Positions 36,901 through 48,873 of a stretch of DNA of 64,000 nt are shown here, piece after piece. Every line of letters starts with the position of its first letter. Position 1 is the stretch's first letter. Under the pieces are notes generated by a model that was not told the origin of the DNA, did not search any database, and worked only from the letters and a program-made list of their open reading frames with translations. The DNA comes from Citrobacter koseri ATCC BAA-895 (GTDB lineage Bacteria > Pseudomonadota > Gammaproteobacteria > Enterobacterales > Enterobacteriaceae): positions 3,596,001 to 3,660,000 of the forward strand of contig NC_009792.1 of the NCBI RefSeq assembly GCF_000018045.1, in the 5' to 3' direction. The translations under genes were made by a program, and so were the position numbers.

Positions 36901-37601
36901 GAGTTATAAAACGCTTCGGTAGTCTGGCCGGAGAGCGTGCGCCCGGACGCATCGGTAATCGTGCCGGAGATCATAATCGGCAGCTCGACGCCCAGCGCTT
37001 CAAATTCTTCTTTCACCGCAAAAACGGCGGCTTTCGCATTCAGCGTGTCGAAGACGGTTTCAATCAGAATCAGGTCTGACCCGCCTTCCACCAGCGCTTT
37101 GGTGGATTCGCGATAGGCCGCGACCAGCTGATCGAAGGAGATATTACGAAACGCCGGGTCGTTCACGTCCGGCGAGATGGATGCGGTGCGGTTGGTTGGG
37201 CCAAGCACGCCCGCAACGTAGCGCGGTTTTTCCGGCGTGCGCGCCGTCCATTCATCGGCGCAGGCGCGGGCCAGTTTCGCAGCGGTAAAGTTGATTTCCG
37301 CCGACAGGGATTCCATCTGGTAATCCGCCATCGCAATCGTCGTGGAGTTAAACGTGTTGGTTTCGATGATATCCGCACCCGCCTCAAAGTAAGCGTGATG
37401 AATCGCGGTAATCACCTCCGGCTTGCTGAGTACCAGCAGGTCGTTGTTGCCTTTCAAATCGCAGGGCCAGTCAGCAAAACGCTCGCCGCGAAAATCCTCT
37501 TCACTCAGGCGATAGCTCTGGATCATTGTCCCCATGCCACCATCCAGAACCAGAATACGTTCATCTAACTGCGCACGCAGTTGTTCAACTTTGCTGCTCA
37601 C
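33918..37601 (-). CDS. metH: Cobalamin-dependent methionine synthase MetH
   Basis: MetH transfers a methyl group from methyltetrahydrofolate through cobalamin to homocysteine. Starting at the GTG at 37601, preceded by GGGAGC, the protein is 1227 residues like E. coli; earlier ATG codons in frame add a non-homologous tail. Domains in order: homocysteine-binding with the zinc Cys pair GGCCG near 310, pterin-binding (VGERTNVTGS near 360), B12-binding with DVHDIGKNI (cobalt-ligating His about 759) and the AdoMet reactivation domain (RPAPGYPACPEH). Confidence 0.97.
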   Translation of the reverse strand: MSSKVEQLRAQLDERILVLDGGMGTMIQSYRLSEEDFRGERFADWPCDLKGNNDLLVLSKPEVITAIHHAYFEAGADIIETNTFNSTTIAMADYQMESLSAEINFTAAKLARACADEWTARTPEKPRYVAGVLGPTNRTASISPDVNDPAFRNISFDQLVAAYRESTKALVEGGSDLILIETVFDTLNAKAAVFAVKEEFEALGVELPIMISGTITDASGRTLSGQTTEAFYNSLRHAEALTFGLNCALGPDELRQYVQELARIAECYVTAHPNAGLPNAFGEYDLDADTMAKQIREWAESGFLNIVGGCCGTTPEHIAAMSRAVDGLAPRKLPDIPVACRLSGLEPLNIGDDSLFVNVGERTNVTGSAKFKRLIKEEKYSEALDVARQQVESGAQIIDINMDEGMLDAEVAMVRFLNLIAGEPDIARVPIMIDSSKWEVIEKGLKCIQGKGIVNSISMKEGVETFIHHAKLLRRYGAAVVVMAFDEQGQADTRARKIEICRRAYNILTKEVGFPPEDIIFDPNIFAVATGIDEHNNYAQDFIGACEDIKRELPHALISGGVSNVSFSFRGNDPVREAIHAVFLYYAIRNGMDMGIVNAGQLAIYDDLPAELRDAVEDVILNRRDDSTERLLALAEKYRGSKADDSANAQQAEWRSWEVKKRLEYSLVKGITEFIEQDTEEARQQATRPIEVIEGPLMDGMNVVGDLFGEGKMFLPQVVKSARVMKQAVAYLEPFIEASKEQGSSNGKMVIATVKGDVHDIGKNIVGVVLQCNNYEIIDLGVMVPAEKILKTAKEVNADLIGLSGLITPSLDEMVNVAKEMERQGFTIPLLIGGATTSKAHTAVKIEQNYSGPTVYVQNASRTVGVVAALLSETQHDEFVARTRKEYETVRIQHARKKPRTPPVTLAAARDNDLAFDWESYTPPVAHRLGVQDVEASIETLRNYIDWTPFFMTWSLAGKYPRILEDEVVGEEAKRLFKDANDMLDKLSAEKTLNPRGVVGLFPANRVGDDIEIYRDETRTHVLAVSHHLRQQTEKVGFANYCLSDFVAPKQSGKEDYIGAFAVTGGLEEDALAEAFEAQHDDYNKIMVKAIADRLAEAFAEYLHERVRKVYWGYAANENLSNEELIRENYQGIRPAPGYPACPEHTEKGTIWQLLDVEKHTGMKLTESYAMWPGASVSGWYFSHPDSKYYTVAQIQRDQVEDYAQRKGMTVAEVERWLASNLGYDAD

Positions 37602-37761
37602 GACTTGCTCCCGACAACACTCAACCTGGACCGAAAAAAGGCCAACAAACCATACTGGCATAAACACGACAGGCGGAAAAGAGAACAACGGGTAACATGA
37701 GACATGTTCAGCTTCACTCCTCCGATCAGTGCAGGAATTCTTGCATTATATTTTAATAAAA

Positions 37762-37776
37762 CGAAAATGATTTCCA
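37762..37776 (+). promoter_or_regulatory. IclR operator in the iclR promoter
   Basis: CGAAAATGATTTCCA, 22 bases before the iclR start, closely fits the IclR box (TGGAAATNATTTCCA) and would give autorepression as in E. coli. Confidence 0.75.
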
Positions 37777-37798
37777 CGATACAGAAAAGGAGTCCGCC

Positions 37799-38623
37799 AT
37801 GGTTGCCCCTGTCCCCGCGAAACGCGGTAGAAAACCCTCCGCTGCCACTGCGCCCGCAACCGGGCAGGTTCAGTCGCTGACCCGTGGCCTGAAGCTGCTG
37901 GAGTGGATTGCCGAATCCAACGGCAGCGTCGCGCTGACCGAACTGGCGCAGCAGGCGGGCCTGCCGAACTCCACGACTCACCGTTTGTTGACCACCATGC
38001 AGCAGCAGGGCTTTGTGCGACAGGTGGGAGAGCTGGGCCACTGGGCCGTGGGCGCCCATGCGTTTATCGTCGGCAGCAGTTTTTTGCAGAGCCGTAACCT
38101 GCTGGCGATTGTCCACCCTATCCTGCGCAAACTGATGGAAGACTCCGGCGAGACGGTCAATCTGGCGGTACTGGATCAGAGCGATCACCAGGCGATTATT
38201 ATCGACCAGGTACAGTGCACACAGCTGATGCGCATGTCTGCGCCCATCGGCGGCAAACTGCCAATGCACGCTTCCGGCGCCGGGAAAGCGTTTCTGGCGC
38301 AACTCAGCGAAGAGCAGGTGACTGGCCTGCTTCACCGTAAAGGGCTGCATGCCTATACCCACGCCACGCTGGTGTCGCCGGTACATCTGAAAGACGACCT
38401 CGCCCAGACGCGCAAACGCGGTTATTCCTTTGATGATGAAGAGCACGCGCTTGGCCTGCGTTGCGTTGCGTCGTGCATTTACGACGAGCACCGCGAGCCG
38501 TTTGCCGCGATCTCAATTTCCGGGCCGATTTCCCGCATCACTGACGATCGTGTCACCGAGTTTGGCGCGATGGTGATTAAAGCGGCGAAAGAAGTCACGC
38601 TGGCATACGGCGGGTTTAGATAA
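37799..38623 (+). CDS. iclR: Glyoxylate shunt repressor IclR
   Basis: IclR represses aceBAK and its own gene; glyoxylate and pyruvate modulate binding. The 274 residues start MVAPVPAKRGRKP and contain a winged helix-turn-helix (ALTELAQQAGLPNSTTHRLL, about 40-70) and a C-terminal GAF-like effector domain (HASGAGKAFLAQL). It is transcribed away from metH and towards aceK. E. coli K-12 carries arpA nearby; it is absent here. Confidence 0.97.
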   Translation: MVAPVPAKRGRKPSAATAPATGQVQSLTRGLKLLEWIAESNGSVALTELAQQAGLPNSTTHRLLTTMQQQGFVRQVGELGHWAVGAHAFIVGSSFLQSRNLLAIVHPILRKLMEDSGETVNLAVLDQSDHQAIIIDQVQCTQLMRMSAPIGGKLPMHASGAGKAFLAQLSEEQVTGLLHRKGLHAYTHATLVSPVHLKDDLAQTRKRGYSFDDEEHALGLRCVASCIYDEHREPFAAISISGPISRITDDRVTEFGAMVIKAAKEVTLAYGGFR

Positions 38624-38632
38624 GCAAGGCTT

Positions 38633-38706
38633 GCCGGATGGCGGCGCAAGCGCCTTATCCAGCCTACAGTCACGTGTAGGCCCGGTAAGCGCAGCGCCAC
38701 CGGGCG
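38633..38706. repeat. REP pair between iclR and aceK
   Basis: Two inverted REP palindromes lie between these convergent genes; the second abuts the aceK stop codon. Confidence 0.87.
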
Positions 38707-40434
38707 TCAAGCCGCAAATCTGAAGCAAAACCGCTGTTTGCGCCGATAGGCGTAAACATCTTCCACGTGCCCTTCGCGGATACGCGTCTGTAACGCCCGC
38801 CAGTAGTCGGCGCGGAACAGGTCGGCGTGCATCTCCTCAAATAACGGCCCAATTCTTGGGTCAGCGCACAGCCAGTGGCGAAACTCTTCCGGGAAAACAT
38901 CCCCTGGCGAAACGCTGTACCAGGGCTCGCTGGCCAGCTCATCTTCCGGGTAGCGCGCTTGCGGAATGTCGCGGAAATTCACTTCCGTCATGTAGCAAAT
39001 TTCATCGTAATCGTAGAACACCACGCGCCCGTGGCGGGTGACGCCAAAGTTTTTAAACAGCATGTCGCCGGGGAAGATGTTGGCGGCGGCAAGCTGGCGA
39101 ATCGCATTGCCGTACTCTTCAATCGCGTCACGCAGTTGCTGGCCCTCCACCTGCTCCAGCCAGATATTCAGCGGCACCATACGACGCTCAATGTAGAGAT
39201 GGCGAATCACTATCTGATCGCCAAGGTCGATGATTTTCTCCGGCGCCTCCTGGCGCAACAGCGTCATCAGCGCTGGCGCGATTCGCCGCTTCTCCAGCAC
39301 AAAGTTCTCGAACTCCTGCGTATCGGCCATCCGCCCGACGCGATCGTGTTCTTTAACGAGTTGATAGCAAGCGCGCACATGGGCGGCCGACATCTCTTTT
39401 TGTGGGGCAAACCTATCCTTGATGATCTTAAACACCCGGTCAAAGCCCGGCAGCGTAAACACCAGCATCACCATGCCACGAATACCGGGCGCTTCAATAA
39501 ACTGCTCATCGCTGTTCGCCAGATACAGTAAATACTCGCGATAGCTCTCGGTTTTCGCATGCTTCTGACAGCCAATCGCCATGTACAGCTCGGCGGTGGT
39601 TTTACCTGGCAAGATCTCACGCAGCCACTCAACCAGCGCGGCGGGCAACGGCGCGTACACCATGAAGTAGGAACGGGCAAAACCAAACACGATACTGGCC
39701 TCAGCCGTGGTGGTCAGGCAGGTATCGACAAACAGTTCGCCTTCATCGGTGCGATGAATCGGCAGCAAAAACGGCAACGTGCCGGCAGGGGTCAGCAACT
39801 TCCCCACCAGCCAGGCGGCTTTATTGCGATAAAACAGCTCATTCGCCACCTGCAAATGGCTGCGGTGCAAAGCCTCCGCTCCGAACGTTTCCGTCAGGTG
39901 AGCAATGATGTAATGAATATCACGGCTTTTGTTTTGCCAGGGCAAACGCAGCGGTAGATCGCTGAGAATACGCGTCAACAGCGGTTCCCAGCCGTGATCG
40001 GGGAAGAAATCTTTCGCCAGCGGGCGCGGGATCGTGCGAAACCGGCGCTCAGGCTGGGAGCTAAAGATAAAAAGCCGCTCGGGAGTGAGCGAGCGGTGGT
40101 CAAATAACCTACAGTAGACAGAGTTAAAAAAGCTCTCCGCAATCTCGAAGCGCGGGTAATCCGGCAACAGCCGGGTGTAATGCTCTTTGACACGCAGTAA
40201 AAAGGCCGCATCGGTGCTTTTGCCGTCAGTAATGCAGCGCAACTGTTCCACCACCAGACCAACGTGATGATCGTAGAGGTGGATACGGCTTTTCATCGCC
40301 TGCTGCACGGCATGCCAGTCGGCCTGTTCAAAGCGCTGCTGCGCGCCGGAAGTCACTTCCAGAAATCGACCATACTGCGCGTCAAAGCCTTGCAGGATGG
40401 TTTGAGCAATCAGTAATTCCAGGCCACGCGACAT
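38707..40434 (-). CDS. aceK: Isocitrate dehydrogenase kinase/phosphatase AceK
   Basis: AceK reversibly phosphorylates isocitrate dehydrogenase and so divides carbon between the TCA cycle and the glyoxylate shunt. The 575-residue product is collinear with E. coli AceK, including the regulatory N-terminal half and the kinase-like half with the ATP loop region APQKEMSAAHV and DYDEICYMTEVNFRDIP carrying metal-binding residues. The C-terminal few residues differ, close to the REP. It is the last gene of aceBAK. Confidence 0.96.
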   Translation of the reverse strand: MSRGLELLIAQTILQGFDAQYGRFLEVTSGAQQRFEQADWHAVQQAMKSRIHLYDHHVGLVVEQLRCITDGKSTDAAFLLRVKEHYTRLLPDYPRFEIAESFFNSVYCRLFDHRSLTPERLFIFSSQPERRFRTIPRPLAKDFFPDHGWEPLLTRILSDLPLRLPWQNKSRDIHYIIAHLTETFGAEALHRSHLQVANELFYRNKAAWLVGKLLTPAGTLPFLLPIHRTDEGELFVDTCLTTTAEASIVFGFARSYFMVYAPLPAALVEWLREILPGKTTAELYMAIGCQKHAKTESYREYLLYLANSDEQFIEAPGIRGMVMLVFTLPGFDRVFKIIKDRFAPQKEMSAAHVRACYQLVKEHDRVGRMADTQEFENFVLEKRRIAPALMTLLRQEAPEKIIDLGDQIVIRHLYIERRMVPLNIWLEQVEGQQLRDAIEEYGNAIRQLAAANIFPGDMLFKNFGVTRHGRVVFYDYDEICYMTEVNFRDIPQARYPEDELASEPWYSVSPGDVFPEEFRHWLCADPRIGPLFEEMHADLFRADYWRALQTRIREGHVEDVYAYRRKQRFCFRFAA

Positions 40435-40452
40435 GGTTTGTCCTCATCGGTT

Positions 40453-40527
40453 GCCGGATGGCGGAGCAAGCACCTTATCCGGCCTACGGTTCGGGGTAGG
40501 CCGGATCAGCGTAAGCGCCATCCGGCA
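40453..40527. repeat. REP pair between aceA and aceK
   Basis: Two inverted REP palindromes lie within the aceBAK operon. In E. coli the equivalent element helps keep AceK far below AceA in amount. Confidence 0.88.
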
Positions 40528-40531
40528 TGGA

Positions 40532-41836
40532 TCAGAACTGCGATTCTTCAGTGGAACCCGTTAATGCCGTCACTGAGGAGGTGCCACCCTGAATAATGGT
40601 GGTCACTTTGTCGAAGTAGCCTGTCCCCACTTCCTGCTGATGGGACACGAAGGTGTAACCGTCTTTGGCCGCCGCAAATTCTGGCTGCTGAACCTTCTCA
40701 ACGTAGTGGCGCATGCCTTCACCCTGCGCATAGGAATGTGCCAGATCGAACATGTTGAACCACATGCTGTGGATGCCCGCCAGGGTGATGAACTGGTACT
40801 TGTAGCCCATGTCCGACAGCTGCTGCTGGAAGCTGGCGATGGTTTTATCGTCCAGGTTCTTCTGCCAGTTAAACGACGGCGAGCAGTTGTAGGCCAGCAG
40901 TTTACCCGGGTATTTCGCATGGATGGCATCGGCAAAGCGCTTCGCCAGTTCAAGGTCCGGCGTGGAGGTTTCGCACCACACCAGGTCTGCGTAAGGCGCA
41001 TACGCCAGCCCACGGCTGATCGCCTGCTCAATACCGGCACGCGTGCGGAAGAAGCCTTCGCTGGTGCGTTCGCCGGTAATAAATTCACTGTCGTACGCGT
41101 CGCAGTCGGAGGTTATCAGATCTGCCGCATCCGCGTCGGTACGGGCAATCAGCAACGTCGGTACGCCCATCACGTCAGCCGCCAGACGCGCAGCCACCAG
41201 TTTCTGAATGGCTTCCTGCGTCGGCACCAGAACTTTGCCGCCCATATGACCGCACTTCTTCACCGATGCAAGCTGATCTTCGAAGTGAACAGCCGCTGCA
41301 CCGGCTTCGATCATCGATTTCATCAGTTCAAACGCGTTCAGTACGCCGCCAAAACCGGCCTCCGCATCGGCAACGATCGGCAGGAAGTAATCGACAAAGC
41401 GCGGATCGCCAGGCTCAATGCCGGACGCCCACTGGATCTGATCCGCACGACGGAAAGTGTTGTTGATCCGATCCACGACCGCCGGAACAGAGTTTGCCGG
41501 GTACAGCGATTGATCCGGGTACATGCTGGAGGCCAGGTTAGCGTCCGCCGCCACCTGCCAGCCGGACAGATAGACCGCCTCAATGCCCGCTTTCGCCTGT
41601 TGCAACGCCTGGCCGCCAGTCAGTGCGCCGAGGCTGTTGATGTAGCCTTTTTTCGCGTCGCCATGCAGCAGACGCCACATTTTGGCCGCGCCAAGCTGCG
41701 CCAGCGTACATTCCGGGTTGACCGAGCCGCGTAATTTCACCACTTCCTCCGCGCTATACGGGCGACGGATACCTTCCCAGCGCGGTTGCGTCCATTCTTT
41801 CTGTAACTCTTCGATTTGTTGGGTACGGGTTTTCAT
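40532..41836 (-). CDS. aceA: Isocitrate lyase AceA
   Basis: AceA cleaves isocitrate to glyoxylate and succinate. The ATG at 41836 gives 434 residues (MKTRTQQIEELQKEW) as in E. coli; an in-frame Met five codons earlier is less likely. The catalytic KKCGHMGGK motif (Cys near 195) and the NCSPSFNW substrate segment are present. It is the middle gene of aceBAK. Confidence 0.98.
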   Translation of the reverse strand: MKTRTQQIEELQKEWTQPRWEGIRRPYSAEEVVKLRGSVNPECTLAQLGAAKMWRLLHGDAKKGYINSLGALTGGQALQQAKAGIEAVYLSGWQVAADANLASSMYPDQSLYPANSVPAVVDRINNTFRRADQIQWASGIEPGDPRFVDYFLPIVADAEAGFGGVLNAFELMKSMIEAGAAAVHFEDQLASVKKCGHMGGKVLVPTQEAIQKLVAARLAADVMGVPTLLIARTDADAADLITSDCDAYDSEFITGERTSEGFFRTRAGIEQAISRGLAYAPYADLVWCETSTPDLELAKRFADAIHAKYPGKLLAYNCSPSFNWQKNLDDKTIASFQQQLSDMGYKYQFITLAGIHSMWFNMFDLAHSYAQGEGMRHYVEKVQQPEFAAAKDGYTFVSHQQEVGTGYFDKVTTIIQGGTSSVTALTGSTEESQF

Positions 41837-41867
41837 GTGCAGATGCTCCATATTGTTATGTGGTGAG

Positions 41868-43469
41868 TTAAGCCAGCAGGCGGTAGCCTGGCAGGGTCAA
41901 GAAATCGATCAGTTCATCAGAGGTAGTGATCTGCTCCATCAGGCGCGCGGCTTCATCAAAGCGCCCGCTGCTGAAGCGGTGCTCTCCCAGCTCGTCCTGG
42001 ATCACCAGCATCTCTTCGGCCAGCATCTGGCGGAATAGCGCTTTCGTGACGGGTTTGCCGTTACTCAGGGTTTTCTCGTGATGAATCCATTGCCAGATAG
42101 AGGTACGGGAGATTTCAGCCGTTGCCGCATCTTCCATCAGGCCATAAATCGGTACGCAGCCATTACCGGAAATCCATGCTTCGATGTACTGCACCGCCAC
42201 GCGAATATTGGCACGCATCCCCTCTTCGGTACGATCGCCCTCGCAGGGCGCCAGCAGCTGTTCGGCAGTAATGGGCGCATCTTCATCACGGGTAACAAAC
42301 AGCTGGTTCTGGTTTTCGCCCAGCGCCTCGTTAAAGACCGTCATCGCGGTGTCCGCCAGCCCCGGGTGCGCGATCCAGGTGCCGTCATGACCGTTATTGG
42401 CTTCCAGCGCTTTGTCCGCTTTCACTTTGTTGAGCACTTGATTGTTGCGCTCGGCGTCTTTGCTCGGGATAAACGCCGCCATGCCGCCCATCGCAAATGC
42501 GCCGCGCTTGTGGCAGGTTTTGATCAACAGCCGTGAATAGGCGCTGAGGAACGGTTTATCCATCGTCACCACCTGACGGTCCGGCAGGACGCGATCCGGG
42601 TGATTTTTCAGTGTTTTGATATAGCTGAAAATGTAATCCCAGCGGCCGCAGTTAAGACCAACAATATGGTCACGCAGCGCGTGCAGGATCTCATCCATCT
42701 GGAAGACGGCAGGCAGCGTTTCAATCAGCAAGGTGGCTTTGATGGTGCCACGCGGCAGATTAAAACGGTCTTCGGCATAGCTGAAGACTTCGCTCCACCA
42801 GGCGGCTTCCTGCCAGGCTTGAGTTTTCGGCAGGTAGAAATACGGGCCACTGCCTTTTGCCAGCAACGCTTTATAGTTGTGGAAAAAGTAGAGAGCGAAA
42901 TCAAACAGGCTGCCAGGAATGGCTTCACCACGCCAGGTCACATGTTTTTCCGGCAGGTGTAAACCGCGTACGCGACAAATCAGTAACGCCGGGTCCGGCT
43001 TGAGTTGATAGATTTTCCCGGCTTCGTTGGTGTAGCTGATGGTGCCGTTCACCGCATCACGCAGGTTGATCTGACCATCAATCACTTTGCTCCACTCCGG
43101 CGCCAGTGAATCCTCAAAGTCAGCCATGAACACTTTCACGTTAGCATTCAGCGCGTTAATCACCATTTTACGTTCTACCGGGCCGGTGATTTCCACGCGA
43201 CGATCCTGTAAATCGTCAGGAATGCCGCGAATTTTCCAGTCACCCTCACGAATGGAAGCGGTTTCCGAAATAAAATCAGGCAACTTACCGTCATCAATAT
43301 CCTGCTGTTGCTGAATACGAGCAGCGAGGAGTTTGTTACGCTTTGGCGTAAAACGCGTCACCAGTTCGGTCAGAAACTCTACCGCTTCTGCGGTCAGAAT
43401 TTGCTTCTCCTGCTCACCATGCGGCCTGGTAAAGGTCAGTTCATCGGTTGTCGTTGCCTGTTGATTCAT
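41868..43469 (-). CDS. aceB: Malate synthase A AceB
   Basis: AceB condenses glyoxylate with acetyl-CoA to malate. The ATG at 43469 follows GAGGAG and gives 533 residues, the E. coli length. Conserved segments include VFMADFEDSLAP, the GLNCGRWDYIFSYIK signature and the catalytic-Asp C-terminal region. It starts the aceBAK operon under IclR control. Confidence 0.98.
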   Translation of the reverse strand: MNQQATTTDELTFTRPHGEQEKQILTAEAVEFLTELVTRFTPKRNKLLAARIQQQQDIDDGKLPDFISETASIREGDWKIRGIPDDLQDRRVEITGPVERKMVINALNANVKVFMADFEDSLAPEWSKVIDGQINLRDAVNGTISYTNEAGKIYQLKPDPALLICRVRGLHLPEKHVTWRGEAIPGSLFDFALYFFHNYKALLAKGSGPYFYLPKTQAWQEAAWWSEVFSYAEDRFNLPRGTIKATLLIETLPAVFQMDEILHALRDHIVGLNCGRWDYIFSYIKTLKNHPDRVLPDRQVVTMDKPFLSAYSRLLIKTCHKRGAFAMGGMAAFIPSKDAERNNQVLNKVKADKALEANNGHDGTWIAHPGLADTAMTVFNEALGENQNQLFVTRDEDAPITAEQLLAPCEGDRTEEGMRANIRVAVQYIEAWISGNGCVPIYGLMEDAATAEISRTSIWQWIHHEKTLSNGKPVTKALFRQMLAEEMLVIQDELGEHRFSSGRFDEAARLMEQITTSDELIDFLTLPGYRLLA

Positions 43470-43566
43470 TATGCAGCTCCTCGTCATTGATCCGAATACA
43501 TCCCCAATGCGAACGAAGGATCGTTGTGTGGTTTTCGTTCAGCACAACTAAGACTACTCAATTAAA

Positions 43567-43591
43567 TTCCAAAATCAAAAACAATTTCCAT
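43567..43591 (-). promoter_or_regulatory. IclR operator upstream of aceB
   Basis: On the minus strand the sequence ATGGAAATTGTTTTTGATTT, followed by TGGAA, matches the IclR-binding region of the E. coli aceB promoter, about 100 bases before the aceB start. Confidence 0.8.
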
Positions 43592-43668
43592 TTTTAATTT
43601 AATTATCAATTAACTTATTGATAACAATAAAAATAAAGTTTAATTACAAGATGAGCGGCATTTCAGAA

Positions 43669-43693
43669 ATAAAAAAGGCACCCGAAGGTGCCT
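43669..43693 (-). terminator. Rho-independent terminator of metA
   Basis: On the minus strand AGGCACC-TTCG-GGTGCCT is followed by a T run, 45 bases after the metA stop. It separates metA from the aceB promoter. Confidence 0.9.
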
Positions 43694-43737
43694 GTTTCAA
43701 CATGCTGAAACGCTTTAGGATCGTGCGCTACAGAAGA

Positions 43738-44667
43738 TTAATCCAGCGTTGGATTCATGTGACGCAGATCATATGGCGTGATCTGGTAGACGTAATAGTT
43801 GAGCCAGTTGGTAAACAGCAAATTACCGTGGCTGCGCCAGGTCGCGCGAGGTTTGTTTTGCGGATCGTTTTTCGGGAAATAGTTGTACGGTACATTCGGA
43901 CTTAAACCTGCTTCAACATCCCGGAAATATTCACTGGCCAGCGTATGGGCATCGTACTCCGGGTGACCGGTTACAAACGCGATTCGTTTATCTTTGCTGG
44001 CGAACAGGTAGGCATCTCCATCTTCGGTTTCTGCGAGGATCTCAAGGTCGGTATAGTCCCGAATCAGCGCCGCCGGGAAGTCGGCATAGCGTGAGTGCGG
44101 AGCAAGGAATGAATCATCAAAACCACGAGTCAGTAAAGCATGAGGATGAAGGATGTGATGTTCGTAGACGCCGGAAAGTTTATCTGTGCGGGTTTGCTTC
44201 GGAATGCCATAGAGAATATTAAGCGCGGCCTGTACCGCCCAACAGACAAACAGCGTTGAGGTGACGTGATCTTTTGCCCACTCCAGCACCTGCTTAATCT
44301 GCGGCCAATACGCAACATCATTAAACTCCACCAGACCCAGAGGCGCGCCGGTGACAATCAGCCCATCGAAATTCTGATCGCAGATATCCTCGAAGTTACA
44401 GTAGAAGTTGTTCAGATGCTCTGCCGGTGTATTACGCGATTCACGAGCATCAATCCGCAAGAGTTGAACATCGACCTGAAGCGGTGAGTTTGACAGCAGG
44501 CGCAGGAACTGGTTTTCCGTTTCGATCTTCTTCGGCATCAGGTTGAGGATAAGCACCTTCAGCGGACGAATTTCCTGGCCAGAAGCGCGGGATGTCGTCA
44601 TAACAAAGACGTTTTCCTCACGTAAGAAATTGACGGCGGGTAGCTCGTCCAGCACGCGAATTGGCAT
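43738..44667 (-). CDS. metA: Homoserine O-succinyltransferase MetA
   Basis: MetA succinylates homoserine, the first committed step of methionine synthesis. The 309-residue length equals E. coli. The nucleophile Cys lies in FVCWAVQAALN near residue 142, with the partner His in TGHPEYDAHTL near 235. In E. coli the protein is heat-labile and limits growth at high temperature. A set of MetJ boxes lies just upstream. Confidence 0.97.
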   Translation of the reverse strand: MPIRVLDELPAVNFLREENVFVMTTSRASGQEIRPLKVLILNLMPKKIETENQFLRLLSNSPLQVDVQLLRIDARESRNTPAEHLNNFYCNFEDICDQNFDGLIVTGAPLGLVEFNDVAYWPQIKQVLEWAKDHVTSTLFVCWAVQAALNILYGIPKQTRTDKLSGVYEHHILHPHALLTRGFDDSFLAPHSRYADFPAALIRDYTDLEILAETEDGDAYLFASKDKRIAFVTGHPEYDAHTLASEYFRDVEAGLSPNVPYNYFPKNDPQNKPRATWRSHGNLLFTNWLNYYVYQITPYDLRHMNPTLD

Positions 44668-44686
44668 AACCTGATAACCTCACTAC

Positions 44687-44718
44687 ATACGTTTAAACGT
44701 TTAGACATCCAGATAGCT
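44687..44718 (-). promoter_or_regulatory. MetJ operator: four contiguous 8-bp met boxes
   Basis: Four adjacent octamers, ATACGTTT, AAACGTTT, AGACATCC and AGATAGCT, each match the met box AGACGTCT at five or six of eight positions, 20 bases before the metA start. MetJ with AdoMet binds such arrays cooperatively. Confidence 0.75.
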
Positions 44719-44823
44719 GAAGATACCCAGAAATTCTTCTAATGTCGAGCCTGCATGTTGAAGGTGAGAAAGTTTCACGGCGGTGTTTACGATAGAATAT
44801 AAGCACAAAGAAAAGGAGATAAT

Positions 44824-45261
44824 ATGGTTATTAGCATTCGCCGATCGCGGCAGGATGAAGGGGAAAAACTGATTGCTATCTGGTGTCGTTCTGTTGATGC
44901 TACGCACCATTTTCTGTCTGCATCCTATCGGAGCGAGCTGGAAGAGCTGGTGCGTTCTTTTTTACCAGAAGCGCCGTTATGGGTGGCAGTGACAGAGCAG
45001 GATGAGCCCATCGCGTTTATGCTGCTGACCGGGCAGCACATGGATGCCCTGTTTGTCGATCCCGACGTTCGTGGCTGCGGCGTAGGGAAATTGCTGGTTG
45101 AGCATGCGTTTACGCTGGCTCCCGAGTTAACAACCAACGTTAACGAACAGAATGAACAAGCGGTTGGGTTCTACAAAAAGATGGGATTTAAAGTGACAGG
45201 ACGTTCAGAGGTAGACGATCTTGGCAGGCCGTATCCGTTATTGAATCTGGTTCATACGTAG
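44824..45261 (+). CDS. yjaB: GNAT family acetyltransferase YjaB
   Basis: YjaB is a 145-residue member of the Gcn5-related N-acetyltransferases; the acetyl-CoA loop VRGCGVGKLLVEHAF (about 80-94) and the QAVGFYKKMGF terminus are typical. Its substrate is unknown. It is divergent from metA. In E. coli yjaA lies between yjaB and the rrnE 5S gene; no yjaA is present here. Confidence 0.93.
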   Translation: MVISIRRSRQDEGEKLIAIWCRSVDATHHFLSASYRSELEELVRSFLPEAPLWVAVTEQDEPIAFMLLTGQHMDALFVDPDVRGCGVGKLLVEHAFTLAPELTTNVNEQNEQAVGFYKKMGFKVTGRSEVDDLGRPYPLLNLVHT

Positions 45262-45405
45262 GCCGGATAAGCGCAGCGTCATCCGGCAGAACAGCGCATA
45301 TATGCCGGATGGCGGTGTGAACACCTTATCCGGCCTGTAAAAACATCCCGGGTATTTTGCACACAGTCTGTAGGCCGGATAAGGCGCAGCCGACATCCGG
45401 CTGCA
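45259..45405. repeat. REP cluster between yjaB and the rRNA operon
   Basis: Three REP palindromes in alternating orientation fill the gap after yjaB, ending before the rRNA terminator. Confidence 0.85.
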
Positions 45406-45422
45406 CCCGGGCGCATGAACGC

Positions 45423-45448
45423 AAAAAGGCCATCCCTCAGGATGGCCT
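45423..45448 (-). terminator. rRNA operon terminator
   Basis: On the minus strand AGGCCATCC-TGAG-GGATGGCCT followed by TTTT, 14 bases after the 5S gene, fits the T1 terminator of enterobacterial rRNA operons. Confidence 0.9.
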
Positions 45449-45462
45449 CTTCACTTTAATTA

Positions 45463-45582
45463 ATGCCTGGCAGTTCCCTACTCTCGCATGGGGAGACCCC
45501 ACACTACCATCGGCGCTACGGCGTTTCACTTCTGAGTTCGGCATGGGGTCAGGTGGGACCACCGCGCTACGGCCGCCAGGCA
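45463..45582 (-). rRNA. rrf: 5S ribosomal RNA
   Basis: A 120-base match to enterobacterial 5S rRNA, from TGCCTGGCGGCC at 45582 to CTGCCAGGCAT at 45463. Confidence 0.98.
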
Positions 45583-45781
45583 AATTCTTTGTGCCCTTAA
45601 AACGAATCTTTTACCCTGATACTGCGTTGGCTGCGCTCGTAAACTCAGTCACATACCTGTGTATGCTCCTTCCTTTCCTTCGCTTGCCGCCTTGGCTCAG
45701 CGTAAAATCTTTCGTTTTCGCAAAATCTGTAATCAAAGCTGAAAATCGTCTCTCAAATCGCCAAAACATCTTCGGCGTTGT

Positions 45782-48686
<2,905 letters not shown>

Positions 48687-48873
48687 TCACAACCCGAAGA
48701 TGTTTCGTGAAACACTTCGTGTTGCGAAAATTTGAGAGACTCATACACACTTTACGTGTGTCGTTTCAATTTTCAGCTTGATCCAGATTTTTAAAGAGCA
48801 AATATCTCAAACGTCACCCGAAGATGAGTTTTGAGATATTAAGGCAGGTGACTTTCACTCACGAACCAGCAAG

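Noticed and set aside
37602..37688. ATG-initiated longer metH (1256 codons)
   Set aside because: The first 29 codons lack homology, while the GTG at 37601 has a ribosome site and gives the 1227-residue E. coli form.
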